Origin: Jeotgalibacillus alimentarius
GTDB taxonomy: Bacteria > Bacillota > Bacilli > Bacillales > Jeotgalibacillaceae
DNA length: 64,000 bases
Direction: 5' to 3'
Assembly (NCBI RefSeq): GCF_000829445.1
Contig: NZ_JXRQ01000015.1
Span: 248,001-312,000, forward strand
Both the position numbers and the translations under genes were made by a program. The stretch's first letter is position 1. Each line of letters starts with the position of its first letter. The notes under the pieces were generated by a model, which saw only the letters and a program-made list of their open reading frames with translations, was not told the origin of the DNA and did not search any database. Shown in pieces: positions 32,290 through 42,388 of the stretch.

Positions 32290-33666
32290 ATGAAAAAGAA
32301 ATCATGGCTTTCTATATTGGCGCTTAGTATGGCGCTTGCAGCGTGTCAGGGTGAGGAAGAAACTGATACATCCCAGCAGGCACAAGATGAACCGGTTGAA
32401 GAGGTGGAGCAGGAAGAGGAAGTCGCTGCCGAACCTGAAAGTGTGTTAGCTGAACTTGAAGAGATGAACCTCCCTGCCCTGCCTGAAGAACCACAGGATT
32501 TTGTTCAGCAGGGCAATGGATTGCTGCAAAGTGAAAAAGAAAATGGCAATGAAGAGATTGAATTCCTAGAGCTGTTTGGAGATGTACCAGCCCTTCCTGA
32601 GGATGCAACTCAGGAAGAGATGGCATTGTATTATCAGTACATTCATAACATTACAAGGGTACAGCTTCCTGACCCGTCAGGTGTACTGGATATGGCCCGT
32701 TTTGATATGGAAGGAATGCCGGAAGCAGACCCCCGCTATGAATTTAAGGAAAACTACAATATTGAAGTTATTTTAGATGCGAGTGGCTCAATGGGTGCTG
32801 ATGCCGGCGGTGAGACACGGATGGAGCAGGCAAAACGTGAAATTCAAAGCTTCCTCTCTTCCGCCCCTGAAGAAGCGAATGTATCCCTTCGCGTCTATGG
32901 ACATGAAGGAACCGGAGATGACGCTGATAAAGAAATGTCTTGTTCGGCGATTGAAGAAGTATACGAACGCGGATCTTACGACGAAGCGGCTTTTCAGGAA
33001 GCGCTTGACAAGTTCGAACCGGCCGGCTGGACACCGGTTGCAGGAGCACTTGAATCAGCAGCCGAAAGCTTTGAAGGACTGGACGGCGAGAAGAATACGA
33101 ACTTGATCTACCTGGTCAGTGACGGAATTGAAACGTGTGACGGCAACCCGGTTGAAGCAGCAAAGAGTTTTGCCGGAAGTAATATCTCTCCGATTATTAA
33201 CGTTATCGGATTTAATGCTGACTCTGAAGCACAGCAGCAATTAAAAGACGTAGCAAAAGAAGCTGGCGGCGCCTATGCGAATGTCAATAACGCAGAAGGG
33301 CTGCGCAGTGAATTTGAAAGAACAGAGGATATTTTGCAGGAGTGGAAGCAGTGGCGTGTAGGCGCACGGAATGACCGCAACTGGACAAGTGTGCATGCCA
33401 CGATGGACATCAACAATTTCAGTATTGCCTGGCAGAATAATGCCAGAGCCCAGGTGAATTCAGAATATAATGCGATGTCTCAGCTGATGGATGAAGGCAA
33501 AATTACTTACGATCAGCTTGGACCGATGAAAGATCTTGCGACTGCAAACTTTGATCTGGCACGTGAAACAGGAAGCGCCTTTTATGAAGAGCTTCAGCGG
33601 ATGAAAGAAGAAGGTGTGGAAGGCATGGATCAGATGATTGAGGATTCGAAGCCGGATGGGGAATAA
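32290..33666 (+). CDS. Von Willebrand factor A-domain lipoprotein
   Basis: A 458-residue lipoprotein: signal with LAACQG (Cys 19), a long acidic stretch (residues 20-60), then a VWA domain with MIDAS motif DASGSM (D163, S165, S167), a conserved TPVAGALESA segment and LIYLVSDGIETCDGNP. The C-terminal helical part (about 340-458) is rich in polar residues. It resembles VWA lipoproteins of Bacilli (YwmD-like but longer). Probably an extracellular metal-dependent binding protein. ATG after AAAGGAGCAG. Confidence 0.85.
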   Translation: MKKKSWLSILALSMALAACQGEEETDTSQQAQDEPVEEVEQEEEVAAEPESVLAELEEMNLPALPEEPQDFVQQGNGLLQSEKENGNEEIEFLELFGDVPALPEDATQEEMALYYQYIHNITRVQLPDPSGVLDMARFDMEGMPEADPRYEFKENYNIEVILDASGSMGADAGGETRMEQAKREIQSFLSSAPEEANVSLRVYGHEGTGDDADKEMSCSAIEEVYERGSYDEAAFQEALDKFEPAGWTPVAGALESAAESFEGLDGEKNTNLIYLVSDGIETCDGNPVEAAKSFAGSNISPIINVIGFNADSEAQQQLKDVAKEAGGAYANVNNAEGLRSEFERTEDILQEWKQWRVGARNDRNWTSVHATMDINNFSIAWQNNARAQVNSEYNAMSQLMDEGKITYDQLGPMKDLATANFDLARETGSAFYEELQRMKEEGVEGMDQMIEDSKPDGE

Positions 33667-33703
33667 TTCTTCCCATTCGCTTCGACTGTCTTTCAACCGT
33701 CAA

Positions 33704-33796
33704 TGGACGCGTTGTTAAGATTGGTGGTCGTGTTTGCATCGGTGATGGTCGGATACACCCGGGTTTGTGGTCGTATCAGCCCTGGCGATGGTCATA
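33704..33796 (+). repeat. Phased 21-bp array, second family, copy D: five TGGTCGTA-like cores
   Basis: Cores at 33704 (TGGACGCG), 33725 (TGGTCGTG), 33746 (TGGTCGGA), 33768 (TGGTCGTA) and 33789 (TGGTCATA). Steps are 21, 21, 22, 21. Sequence between cores is not conserved. It lies between the VWA gene and the promoter of the T-box leader. Confidence 0.65.
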
Positions 33797-33854
33797 TCCA
33801 CTCCCGCGATACCCACATTTTAAAAAATGATGGCAATTCCATACAAAACAGTGC

Positions 33855-34136
33855 TATAATCATCTGACATTTACATGCGACGAAGAGAACAGTAGATGAT
33901 CCGAACCCTTAACAGAGAGCTCCGGTGCTGAAAAGGAGCAGGTGGAAGATCATCGAATCAAGCCTCAGAGCATTCTGCCGGATCTTTATGTGATGGCAGA
34001 ACGGATGCCCCCGTTAACGGGCTTGGGTATAGATTTCGTACCTGAAAAGGCTGGTATGGTGACATAGCAGCAAACTGAGGTGGCACCGCGAAGGAATCTC
34101 GCCCTCAGGACAATTTGTCCTGGGGGTGAGATTTTT
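33855..34136 (+). promoter_or_regulatory. Promoter and T-box leader of the MFS gene at 34167
   Basis: An extended -10 (TGCTATAAT, ending 33860) leads into a T-box leader: Stem I with GATGATC/GATCATC pairing, the AGAGAGC and GGTGCTGAAA region, the conserved AACTGAGGTGGCACCGCG (34073-34090), and a terminator formed by CAGGAC/GTCCTG with outer CTC/GAG and a T6 tail (34096-34136). T-boxes sense uncharged tRNA and allow read-through. The specifier region reads GAATCAAGCC: CAA (Gln) fits the spacing of the ileS leader in this window, TCA (Ser) is the alternative; I cannot decide. Confidence 0.9.
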
Positions 34137-34166
34137 TATTTTGCACAATCAAAATAAGGCGGTGTC

Positions 34167-35432
34167 ATGATGAACAAATCAGCTATTCTTTTATTATCTT
34201 CAATCGGAATCACAAGTATCGGATCATGGATTTACTTTATTGCGCTGAACCTGATGATTTTTAATGAAACAGGCTCTGCCGCTGCTGTCGGCTTGCTTTA
34301 TATCATCCGTCCCGCAGCTGCTCTTCTGACGACATTCTGGTGCGGCAGCCTTGTTGACCGCGTTCAGAAAAAACGGTTAATGTTTTGGCTCACACTGTTA
34401 CAAAGTCTGCTGGTTACAGGGGTCGGTATACTCTCTGACACACTGTGGATCAGTTATTTATTCGTGTTCCTTCTGCAGATGTGTTCTTCCATTTTACAGC
34501 CTGCTGGCATGAGTTTTACAGCGCTCCTTATACCCGGAGACAAACTGCATCGCTTCAATGCCATCAGAAGTCTGCTGGATTCCGGCGCATTTCTTGTTGG
34601 TCCGGCAATTGCCGGTTTGCTGCTGATGAATGGCAGTGCTGTTACAGCTATTTTTATCAACAGCGTCGCTCTGCTGGTGTCAGCAATGTTCATCTTAGTC
34701 ATTTCATTCAAAGAAAGACCTGATGCTTCTGACATGCAGAGCAAATCATTTTCAATCAAAACAGACTTAATGTCCGATTGGAAAAGCACACTGCAATTTC
34801 GTCAGACAGATAGACAAATGTGGGGCGTCTATTTTCTATTTACACTTTTTATCGTGTTGCAGACTGCGGTGGATTCCCTGGAAGTGGCATTTGCAAAGGA
34901 CGCCCTTTTACTGACGGATACGCAATACGGCCTGCTGGTCAGCTGTGCAGGGGCCGGCATGATCATAGGCGCAGCGATAAATGTAGCAGGGGCAGCAAAA
35001 TGGAGCACTTCTGTTCTGATTGGAACCGGCTCTTTGATGACAGCGGCCGGGTATCTGATTTTTGCAGCTTCTACCGACTTTTTCGTTGCATGCGCAGGGG
35101 TAAGTCTTCTCGGGGCAGCTCTCGCTTTTGCAAATACAGGTTTTCTGACACGGATCCAAAAAAGAGTCCCTGTTGAATATATGGGGCGTATCAGCAGTTT
35201 CTTTCACTTCGTAGAAGCACTTCTTGTGATCACTGTAACGGCCGCCTTTGCCTGGTCAGCCTCACAGTTCCCTATCAGATTGACGGTTTTAAGTGGCGTG
35301 TTCGTCATGGTTTTAATAACAGGATATTTATCTTTCATGTTGTTTAAAGGTAAAGAATTGCTAAAAAGACATGATCAAATGACCAAACATTTTAAAATAA
35401 TTAACATTTTTACGACAAAGAGTACTAAATAA
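34167..35432 (+). CDS. MFS transporter (MFS_3 / efflux type) under T-box control
   Basis: A 421-residue 12-TM permease: SSIGITSIGSWIYFIALNLM, FWCGSLVDRVQKKRLMFWL (loop 2-3 motif), a central loop (SFKERPDASDMQSKSFSIK), second-half segments and a basic tail. Sequence style is that of MFS_3 exporters. A T-box upstream means it is made when a particular tRNA is uncharged, which is unusual for an exporter-like protein; it may import an amino acid or peptide, or export an inhibitory analogue. Two adjacent ATGs; 34167 chosen. Confidence 0.82.
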   Translation: MMNKSAILLLSSIGITSIGSWIYFIALNLMIFNETGSAAAVGLLYIIRPAAALLTTFWCGSLVDRVQKKRLMFWLTLLQSLLVTGVGILSDTLWISYLFVFLLQMCSSILQPAGMSFTALLIPGDKLHRFNAIRSLLDSGAFLVGPAIAGLLLMNGSAVTAIFINSVALLVSAMFILVISFKERPDASDMQSKSFSIKTDLMSDWKSTLQFRQTDRQMWGVYFLFTLFIVLQTAVDSLEVAFAKDALLLTDTQYGLLVSCAGAGMIIGAAINVAGAAKWSTSVLIGTGSLMTAAGYLIFAASTDFFVACAGVSLLGAALAFANTGFLTRIQKRVPVEYMGRISSFFHFVEALLVITVTAAFAWSASQFPIRLTVLSGVFVMVLITGYLSFMLFKGKELLKRHDQMTKHFKIINIFTTKSTK

Positions 35433-35531
35433 CTATATAATAAAACAAAACATTCTTTTTTACCTACACATTAGAAAGTCACAAAAACTTCTTATAGTAA
35501 CGATATGACAAAAAGAAAAGGTGGGATAACC

Positions 35532-38321
35532 ATGCCTCATGACCGGTATACCAGGTTAGCTGAAATCACGAAAATGATTCACCTGAAGTTAGACAAACGC
35601 TCAGTGTTGGAGCAGGTCGTAAAAGCGATTTCTGAAGAGATTGTGCGGTGTGATGCAGTGGGCATCTACCTTCCGATCGGTCCGGAGCATTACCAGGGAT
35701 ATGTCGGGAAACCTGATGACTTCAATGGAATTACGCTTGATAAAATGGTCATCGACCTGAACAAAGACCGCTTTGCAGCTGAAATTGTCGCGACAAAAAA
35801 GAGCATTTATATTCCGGATACCAGTCAGGATAACCGGCCGGATCCTATTCCAATTGAGTTGTTTAAAATTAAGTCCGTTTTCGGCCTGCCAATTTTTTAT
35901 GAGGATACGATGTATGGGCTGGTTTTCCTTTTTGATTACAGTTCTCCACTGCATTTAAGCAAAGAGGAACTAGAAGCGATAGAATCGTATATCACGATGG
36001 CTGCCGTTGCGATTCGCAATACGGAATTATTTACACATTCACAAAAGCTTGTGAAGGACAAACAGCTATTGCTTGATGCTACAAGCGACCTGTCATTATG
36101 TGTGACCGTTCAGGAAGCGCTTGAAACGAGCTTTCGGTACATTGCGGAAGCTTTGAACAATACAAACGTGGCAGCACATCTGAATGATATGTTTACCCAA
36201 TCTGCCATTCCTCATAAGCTTTCTTCCCAGAGCACATGGAAAGAAGATGACTGGAAAAAGGTGCATGAGGAAGTAAAGATCAACTTTGAAAAGGACGCAG
36301 TTTTTCAGGAAGTCATGAGGACAAAGGAACCTGTTATGGTAATAGACGCTGTCAATGATCCGCGCACAAATAAAGAAGCCATTAACCATTTTGGTATCAA
36401 GGCCATGTACACGCTCCCTCTCGTCTCCCGCGGTGAGGTCCTCGGAACACTTGGTATTGTCAGCTTTGATGCGCCTAAGGCATATACGGATGCAGAGCAG
36501 CAGCTAGCCACCTCCATAGCCGATGCGACAGCCGGTGTGCTCGATAACTTAATTCACCTGGAACATCTTGAAGACATTATTAAGCACCGGACGAGTGAAT
36601 TACAGGAGAAAAACGAAATTCTTGAAACGATGAATGATGACCTTCGTCAGCTCAGTAAAAAGAATGAATCCATTCTGAACTCAGCTGGTGAAGGGATTTA
36701 CGGCTTAAATAAAGACGGTATTATAACATTCTGTAATCCTACTGCTGCAGCGATGCTCAACTTTGAAGTCGATGAACTTGTCGGTAAGCCACAGGATGAT
36801 GTTGTTGCTCATTACTCAAAGGAAATTGAGCTATATCAGCAGATGAGCTCCCCCATATACGAGTCACTTAAGACAGGGGAAAAAACCTATTCCTCAGAAG
36901 AAAAGTTTGCAGGAAAAGACGGCGGACTTTTTGATGTGGAATATGTATCTACACCAATACGAAATAAAGGCCGCTTTAGCGGAGCAGTTGTCACGTTCAG
37001 GGATGTATCTGAACGAAAAGAGCTGGAAAGAAAAATTCACAATCAGGCATATTATGATGTGATTACTCAATTACCAAACCGAAGCTATATGACTCAAAAA
37101 ATTAATTCCGCTTTGAAAACGATTAAAGAAGACAGCCGTTTAGGCGTATTGTTTTTAGACCTGGACCACTTTAAGCTGATTAATGATTCCTACGGACACG
37201 CAATCGGTGACCGTGTGCTTTACGAGATTGCTGACCGGTTCAGGTCATTTATTTCTTCAAGAATCACGGTATCGAGACTTGGCGGGGACGAGTTTATGGT
37301 TCTTGTTGAAGATGTTACACGTATGGAAGAGCTTGATGAAATCGCCATGAAACTGCTCAGCTGCCTGACAGACCCGATACATATTGGGCGCCAGGAGTTG
37401 TTCACCAGCGCAAGTATCGGCATCAGCGTCTATCCGGATGACGCCCGGAATGAAGAGGAACTGATCCGGAACGCTGACACAGCGATGTATGTAGCCAAGG
37501 AATACGGCAGTACTTATCATTACTTCACTCATTTACTGAGGGAAAAAAACGTTGAACGATCAAACCTGTTGAACGCACTGCATCAAGCAGTGGAAAAGGA
37601 TGAGCTTGAGGTGTATTACCAGCCGAAGGTCAACTACCAGACGAAAGAAATTACCGGGGTTGAAGCACTGCTCCGCTGGACTCACCCGGAACTTGGTAAA
37701 GTACCGCCTGACAAATTCATTCCGCTGGCAGAAGAAACCGGGGTCATACTGAAGCTTGGAAATTGGGTGCTGCGTGAAGCCATCAATCAGCTGAAGGTCT
37801 GGCACGCTCAGGGGAAGCTGATCACAATGGCAGTCAATTTTTCTATTCGGCAAATTCAGCACCCCCGGGTCGTACAAACCGTGCAGACGGTCTTACATGA
37901 AGCAGGCATCGACCCGAAATATCTTGAGATTGAACTGACGGAACACACACTCATCCAGTCACATGATGCAGCGAAAATTCATGAACTGAAAGATATCGGG
38001 CTGACAATTGCACTCGATGACTTTGGAACAGGCTATTCTTCACTCAAATATATCAAAGACTTTCCAATCGACTGCATCAAGATTGACCGCTCATTTGTAG
38101 ATGGAATGACGCAGATACCCCATATTGCTGCCCTGAATTCAACGATTATTCACCTCGCCAAGCAGCTTGACTATGGTGTAATTGCTGAAGGTGTGGAAAC
38201 GCAGGAACAGATAGATATGCTGATGAAAGAAGGCTGCTATTGTATGCAGGGATATTTCTTCAGCAGACCGGTTCCGGCAGCTGAACTGCAGGAATTGTTT
38301 GATAAAGGGATTGGCGGATAG
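35532..38321 (+). CDS. GAF-GAF-PAS-GGDEF-EAL protein (c-di-GMP turnover)
   Basis: A 929-residue cytosolic protein: GAF1 about 10-170, GAF2 about 185-355, a coiled-coil linker (HRTSELQEKNEILETMNDDL), PAS about 380-490 with FRDVSERKELE, GGDEF about 500-670 with intact GGDEF at 584-588, and EAL about 685-929 with EAL at 711-713, ELTEHTL, DDFGTGYSSL, KIDRSFV and EGVET. Both catalytic motifs are intact, so synthesis and hydrolysis of c-di-GMP are both possible, gated by GAF/PAS input. No TM. ATG at 35532 follows AAGGTGGG. Confidence 0.93.
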   Translation: MPHDRYTRLAEITKMIHLKLDKRSVLEQVVKAISEEIVRCDAVGIYLPIGPEHYQGYVGKPDDFNGITLDKMVIDLNKDRFAAEIVATKKSIYIPDTSQDNRPDPIPIELFKIKSVFGLPIFYEDTMYGLVFLFDYSSPLHLSKEELEAIESYITMAAVAIRNTELFTHSQKLVKDKQLLLDATSDLSLCVTVQEALETSFRYIAEALNNTNVAAHLNDMFTQSAIPHKLSSQSTWKEDDWKKVHEEVKINFEKDAVFQEVMRTKEPVMVIDAVNDPRTNKEAINHFGIKAMYTLPLVSRGEVLGTLGIVSFDAPKAYTDAEQQLATSIADATAGVLDNLIHLEHLEDIIKHRTSELQEKNEILETMNDDLRQLSKKNESILNSAGEGIYGLNKDGIITFCNPTAAAMLNFEVDELVGKPQDDVVAHYSKEIELYQQMSSPIYESLKTGEKTYSSEEKFAGKDGGLFDVEYVSTPIRNKGRFSGAVVTFRDVSERKELERKIHNQAYYDVITQLPNRSYMTQKINSALKTIKEDSRLGVLFLDLDHFKLINDSYGHAIGDRVLYEIADRFRSFISSRITVSRLGGDEFMVLVEDVTRMEELDEIAMKLLSCLTDPIHIGRQELFTSASIGISVYPDDARNEEELIRNADTAMYVAKEYGSTYHYFTHLLREKNVERSNLLNALHQAVEKDELEVYYQPKVNYQTKEITGVEALLRWTHPELGKVPPDKFIPLAEETGVILKLGNWVLREAINQLKVWHAQGKLITMAVNFSIRQIQHPRVVQTVQTVLHEAGIDPKYLEIELTEHTLIQSHDAAKIHELKDIGLTIALDDFGTGYSSLKYIKDFPIDCIKIDRSFVDGMTQIPHIAALNSTIIHLAKQLDYGVIAEGVETQEQIDMLMKEGCYCMQGYFFSRPVPAAELQELFDKGIGG

Positions 38322-38330
38322 TGCAGAAAC

Positions 38331-38375
38331 GGGAAGCTGGGTGAACAGCTTCCCATCAGCATGTCTGATGATGGG
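38331..38375 (+). terminator. Two overlapping hairpins after the GGDEF-EAL gene
   Basis: GGGAAGCT (38331-38338) pairs with AGCTTCCC (38347-38354); CCCATCAG (38352-38359) can pair with CTGATG...GGG (38365-38375). The two share CCC and exclude each other. No T-run follows, so termination may be weak. Confidence 0.4.
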
Positions 38376-38398
38376 AGCTAAGACGGCGGGTGGCGTGG

Positions 38399-38582
38399 TG
38401 AAGGAATTATCCGCTGAACTGAAGGAATTCCGCCCGTCGTTGATGGAATTAACATCCATGCTGATGTAATAACAGAGACCCCAAACCTGCCTGATGGAAT
38501 AGTTCGTTCCATTGAAGGAATCATTTTCATATTGAGGGAATTCCGGTCCTGGCTGATGGAATAAAAACCGAAATTGAGGGAA
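38399..38582 (-). repeat. Phased 21-bp array, copy B: nine TTCCHTCA cores (minus strand) in 5+4 arrangement
   Basis: On the plus strand the cores read TGADGGAA at 38399, 38420, 38441, 38462 (degenerate TGATGTAA), 38492, 38513, 38533, 38554 and 38575. Read on the minus strand the steps are 21, 21, 20, 21, 30, 21, 21, 21: five cores, a 30-bp step, four cores, as in copies A and C. It lies between two convergent genes. Confidence 0.85.
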
Positions 38583-38632
38583 TCCTATCCCGCCGCTCAA
38601 CGCCTACTGCACCACACTTCAGACGTGCCACC

Positions 38633-39118
38633 CTACACCTGTTTCATCACAAAAAACTGAATGTTTTTTTCCCCAGCCTGATTCACAAAAGACCCAGTCT
38701 TTTCAAACCCTGCCTGTTCATAAAGCCTGATCGCTCTTTCATTAAATCCCGCAACGCTCAAACGGTACTTGCCAAACCCGTATCTCTGCCTTCCGAACTT
38801 CAAACCTGCTGTCAAAAAATCATGTCCTCTGCCTGAGCCTGTCAATGCCGGACGCAGCCCAAGCCCGATGTCTGTATACGCAGTATCTTCATAATATAGC
38901 TCTCTTTTCCCGGCAGGAACCTGTGCATGCTTCCCGTAGCAAAAGTACCCCACCAGCTGATCATTGGCATATACAGCAACATAGCTTCCATCCATCAATT
39001 CCTCCAGATCATCCGGATCGCCTGACATACTGTAAAGACTGTATGGCTCCGCATATGTCCATTCATTTATTTGTTCTGCTGCTGTCCGTGTCATGTCTTT
39101 GATTAGATATTTCGTCAT
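38633..39118 (-). CDS. GNAT-family N-acetyltransferase
   Basis: A 161-residue GNAT: WTYAEPYSLYSMSGDPDDLEEL at the start, VGYFCYGKHAQVPAGKR, GLRPALTGSGRGHDFLTAGL (the acetyl-CoA loop SGRGHDFL) and NERAIRLYEQAGFEKTG. ATG with GGGAG upstream at 9-10 nt. Monocistronic. Substrate unknown. Confidence 0.87.
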   Translation of the reverse strand: MTKYLIKDMTRTAAEQINEWTYAEPYSLYSMSGDPDDLEELMDGSYVAVYANDQLVGYFCYGKHAQVPAGKRELYYEDTAYTDIGLGLRPALTGSGRGHDFLTAGLKFGRQRYGFGKYRLSVAGFNERAIRLYEQAGFEKTGSFVNQAGEKNIQFFVMKQV

Positions 39119-39259
39119 GAAAATTCTCCCTTAGTAAATACGCTTTTTCCTTTTTGAAAATAATCGTACTATCAAATTCGAATAAAGCGATTGTATTGAA
39201 TATGACAGCTGCAGCCAGGATGTTTCAAATCATTCCTCAGCAGAAAGCGGCTCAGAGCT

Positions 39260-39286
39260 GAAGCAGAGGAATGCATCCTCTGCTTC
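39260..39286 (-). terminator. Hairpin just after ileS
   Basis: GAAGCAGAGGA and TCCTCTGCTTC form an 11-bp perfect stem with a 5-nt loop. No clear T-run follows on the minus strand, so it may act as an mRNA end stabiliser rather than a strong terminator. Confidence 0.5.
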
Positions 39287-39288
39287 AC

Positions 39289-42200
39289 TCATTCAACCGC
39301 AATCCCAATCTCTTCCCCATCAAACTCCAACCGTTTCATACCTTCCTTCTTCCCAAACTTCAGCTCACTGACCAGCAGATTTTGCTCCAGCAGTTCTCTA
39401 AACTGAGTCACCACTGAACGCATTTTTTCATTTGTATCAAACACCAGTACCACCCGCTGATCAACGGGCAGATTCAGCTCTTTCCGGTACTGCTGAACAC
39501 CGCGGATCAGTTCGCGGACGAGTCCCTCTGCCTTCAGCTCTTCTGTTAATACCGTATCAAGCAGCACGGTATAAGCTGCATTCGATGCTAACTCAAGCCC
39601 TTCATCTGCCTGCTGTCTGATTTGAAGGTCCTCTGCCTCCACTCTTTCATCTGCAACTTCAGCAAACCCCTGCTCAGCTATTTTCTTTGCTTCTTCAGAT
39701 GACAGCTGCTGTAATGCCTTCTGCACTGCCCCAATCTTTTTACCAAGCTTTGGGCCGGCAGTCGGGAAGTTCAGCTTCACTTCGTAGCGTACAGTGTCTC
39801 CCGCTTCCTGCTGCAGGTTCACAGACTTCACATTGATTTCGTCCATGACAATCGCTTCATACTCCTTGAGCGGATCCGTTTCTTCTTTTGATCCGATGAC
39901 CGTTACACTTGCAAGCGGCTGCTTTGTCTTGAGATTTGTGGCATTTCTCAGCTGACGGGCAAGCTCCACTACCTGAAGTACACGGGCCATATCCGCTTCG
40001 AGCTTTTGGTTTTGCAGTGACTGATCTGCAGCCGGGAAGTCCGCTAAATGAACGCTTTTTCCCGTCAGATCAAGATGGATCTCTTCAGCGATAAATGGCG
40101 TGAACGGAGCCAGCAGCCTGCTTAACGTCACCATTACAGTGCGGAGCGTGTGGTAAGCAGCGAGCTTATCCTCACTCATTCCCTCACCCCAGAAACGGTC
40201 ACGGGAGCGGCGGATATACCAGTTACTCAACTCACCAACAAACCCTGTCAGTTCCCTGGCACCATCAGTAAAGTCATAGTCATCAAGGTGGCCGCTGACT
40301 GCTTCTGTAACTGAGCTCAGTCGTGACAGTACCCACTTGTCTAAAAGAGTACGTTCTCCCTTTCCATGGACAGCCGGATCAAAACCGTCTATTCCTGCAT
40401 ACATGCTGTAAAAAGCATGCACGTTATGCAGCGTATCAACCAGCTTTGATTTTGCCTGACTGACCAGATTTGCTGAAAAACGCTTATTATTCCATGGTGC
40501 ACTATCCGCTAAAAGAGCCCAACGAAGCGCGTCTGCACCATACTGCTCCACCAGCTCCATCGGATCAATCACATTCCCTTTACTTTTAGACATTTTTTTG
40601 CCGTCTTCATCAAGAATATGTCCGAGTGACAATACTCTTTTATAAGGGGCTTTTCCGGTAAACAGCGATGACACTGTCAGCAGACTGTAGAACCAGCCGC
40701 GCGTCTGATCCACACCTTCAGCAATCACATCAGCCGGGAACTGCTTATCAAAAAGATCTTTATTTTCAAATGGATAATGATACTGGGCAAACGGCATCGA
40801 CCCACTGTCAAACCAGACATCAATGACTTCCTTCGTCCGGGTCATTGTACCGGCACAAGACGGACAATTAAGCTGAATTTCATCCACATACGGTTTGTGA
40901 AGATCCAGATCCTCCAGTGTGTCCCCCTTCGCATGCGCCTTCAAATCCGCCACACTATCCGGGGCATGCTGATGGCCGCACGACTCACAAATCCATACAT
41001 TCAGCGGTGTCCCCCAGTAACGGTTACGCCCCAGGTTCCAATCCACCATCCCCTCAAGGAATTTCCCGAAGCGCCCGTCTTTCATATGTCCCGGATGCCA
41101 TTCAACTGACTGGTTATTCGCGATGATTGACTCTTTGATCGCAGTTGTTTTGATAAACCAGCCCTCCATCGCATAATAGATCAGCGCAGAATCACAGCGC
41201 CAGCAGTGCGGGTAGCTGTGCTCGTATTTTTCCTTATCAAATAACCGTCCGTTTTCTGCTAGCAGTCTGATGATCGCAACATCCTGATCCTTCGCTTTCT
41301 CACCGGCAAACGGGGTCACTTCCTCTGTATAACATCCTGCTTCATCTACCACCTTTACAAAATCCAGCCCTGATTCTTTAATCGCCTGGTAGTCGTCTTC
41401 ACCATGTGCAGGGGCAAGGTGAACAATCCCCGTACCGCTGTCCTCTGTGACAAAGTCAGCTGCAATCACTTCGTGTCCCTTTTGAAGCGTTAAATAGTTG
41501 AGCGGCGGCTCATAAGCTAACCCTGTCAATTCGCTTCCCAAGTGCTCACTGATAACCTCATAGCCTTCTTTGAAGACTTTATCAGTCAGGTTCTTCGCTA
41601 CAATATATACTTCTTCCCCCTGTCTTGCTTTCACATAGGTCAATTCACGATTAACAGCCAATGCCACATTTGATGGCAGTGTCCATGGTGTTGTCGTCCA
41701 GCCAAGAAAATATTCGTTGTCTGTGTTCCTGACCTTGAACTTTGCAGTAACAGAAAGATCCTTCACATCTTTATAACCCTGCGCCACTTCATGTGAGCTG
41801 AGTGAGGTCTGGCAGCTCGGGCAGTAAGGAACAACGCGGTGTCCCTGCTCAAGCAGCCCGCGCTTGTGAATCGTTGAAAGGATGTGCCACACACTTTCGA
41901 TATAACGGTTTTCAAGCGTTACATACGGTTCATCCATATCCACCCAATAGCCAATGGCATCGGTAAATGTCCGCCACTGTCTTTCATAATCAAAGACACT
42001 TTTCTTACATTCCTCAATGAATTTTTCCACGCCGTATTCTTCAATCTCACGCTTCCCTGAGAGTCCAAGCTTCTTCTCTACGCCAAGCTCTACCGGCAGA
42101 CCGTGCGTATCCCAGCCGGCTTTTCTCAGTACCTGATAACCACTCATCGTTTTATAGCGCGCAACAAAATCTTTTATGACACGTCCAAGTACATGCCCTG

Positions 42201-42363
42201 CATGCGGCAGGCCATTCGCAGTCGGCGGCCCTTCGTAAAACACAAACGTTTCATGTCCCTCCCGCTGATCAATCGACCGCTTGAAGATCTGTTCATTTCT
42301 CCAAAATTTCTGCACCTGCTTTTCCCGCTCTGGTGCTGTTTTCTGTCCCTGCGTCTTTTCCAT
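39289..42363 (-). CDS. ileS: Isoleucyl-tRNA synthetase, long (type 2) form
   Basis: A 1024-residue class I synthetase: HIGH-type motif PHAGHVLGR (HAGH 54-57), editing domain, KMSKS at 590-594 in [15 protein letters not shown], a helical anticodon-binding domain, and a C-terminal extension. The length (B. subtilis type 1 is about 920 aa) and the [18 protein letters not shown] segment place it in the IleRS2 group, whose members are often insensitive to mupirocin. ATG at 42361-42363 follows AAGGGAGG. Controlled by a T-box leader with an Ile specifier. Confidence 0.96.
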   Translation of the reverse strand: MEKTQGQKTAPEREKQVQKFWRNEQIFKRSIDQREGHETFVFYEGPPTANGLPHAGHVLGRVIKDFVARYKTMSGYQVLRKAGWDTHGLPVELGVEKKLGLSGKREIEEYGVEKFIEECKKSVFDYERQWRTFTDAIGYWVDMDEPYVTLENRYIESVWHILSTIHKRGLLEQGHRVVPYCPSCQTSLSSHEVAQGYKDVKDLSVTAKFKVRNTDNEYFLGWTTTPWTLPSNVALAVNRELTYVKARQGEEVYIVAKNLTDKVFKEGYEVISEHLGSELTGLAYEPPLNYLTLQKGHEVIAADFVTEDSGTGIVHLAPAHGEDDYQAIKESGLDFVKVVDEAGCYTEEVTPFAGEKAKDQDVAIIRLLAENGRLFDKEKYEHSYPHCWRCDSALIYYAMEGWFIKTTAIKESIIANNQSVEWHPGHMKDGRFGKFLEGMVDWNLGRNRYWGTPLNVWICESCGHQHAPDSVADLKAHAKGDTLEDLDLHKPYVDEIQLNCPSCAGTMTRTKEVIDVWFDSGSMPFAQYHYPFENKDLFDKQFPADVIAEGVDQTRGWFYSLLTVSSLFTGKAPYKRVLSLGHILDEDGKKMSKSKGNVIDPMELVEQYGADALRWALLADSAPWNNKRFSANLVSQAKSKLVDTLHNVHAFYSMYAGIDGFDPAVHGKGERTLLDKWVLSRLSSVTEAVSGHLDDYDFTDGARELTGFVGELSNWYIRRSRDRFWGEGMSEDKLAAYHTLRTVMVTLSRLLAPFTPFIAEEIHLDLTGKSVHLADFPAADQSLQNQKLEADMARVLQVVELARQLRNATNLKTKQPLASVTVIGSKEETDPLKEYEAIVMDEINVKSVNLQQEAGDTVRYEVKLNFPTAGPKLGKKIGAVQKALQQLSSEEAKKIAEQGFAEVADERVEAEDLQIRQQADEGLELASNAAYTVLLDTVLTEELKAEGLVRELIRGVQQYRKELNLPVDQRVVLVFDTNEKMRSVVTQFRELLEQNLLVSELKFGKKEGMKRLEFDGEEIGIAVE

Positions 42364-42388
42364 TAGATTGCCTCCCTTTTCAGCATAC

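Noticed and set aside
35601-37877. Several minus-strand frames inside the GGDEF-EAL gene
   Set aside because: They are antisense shadows of a well-supported multidomain gene.
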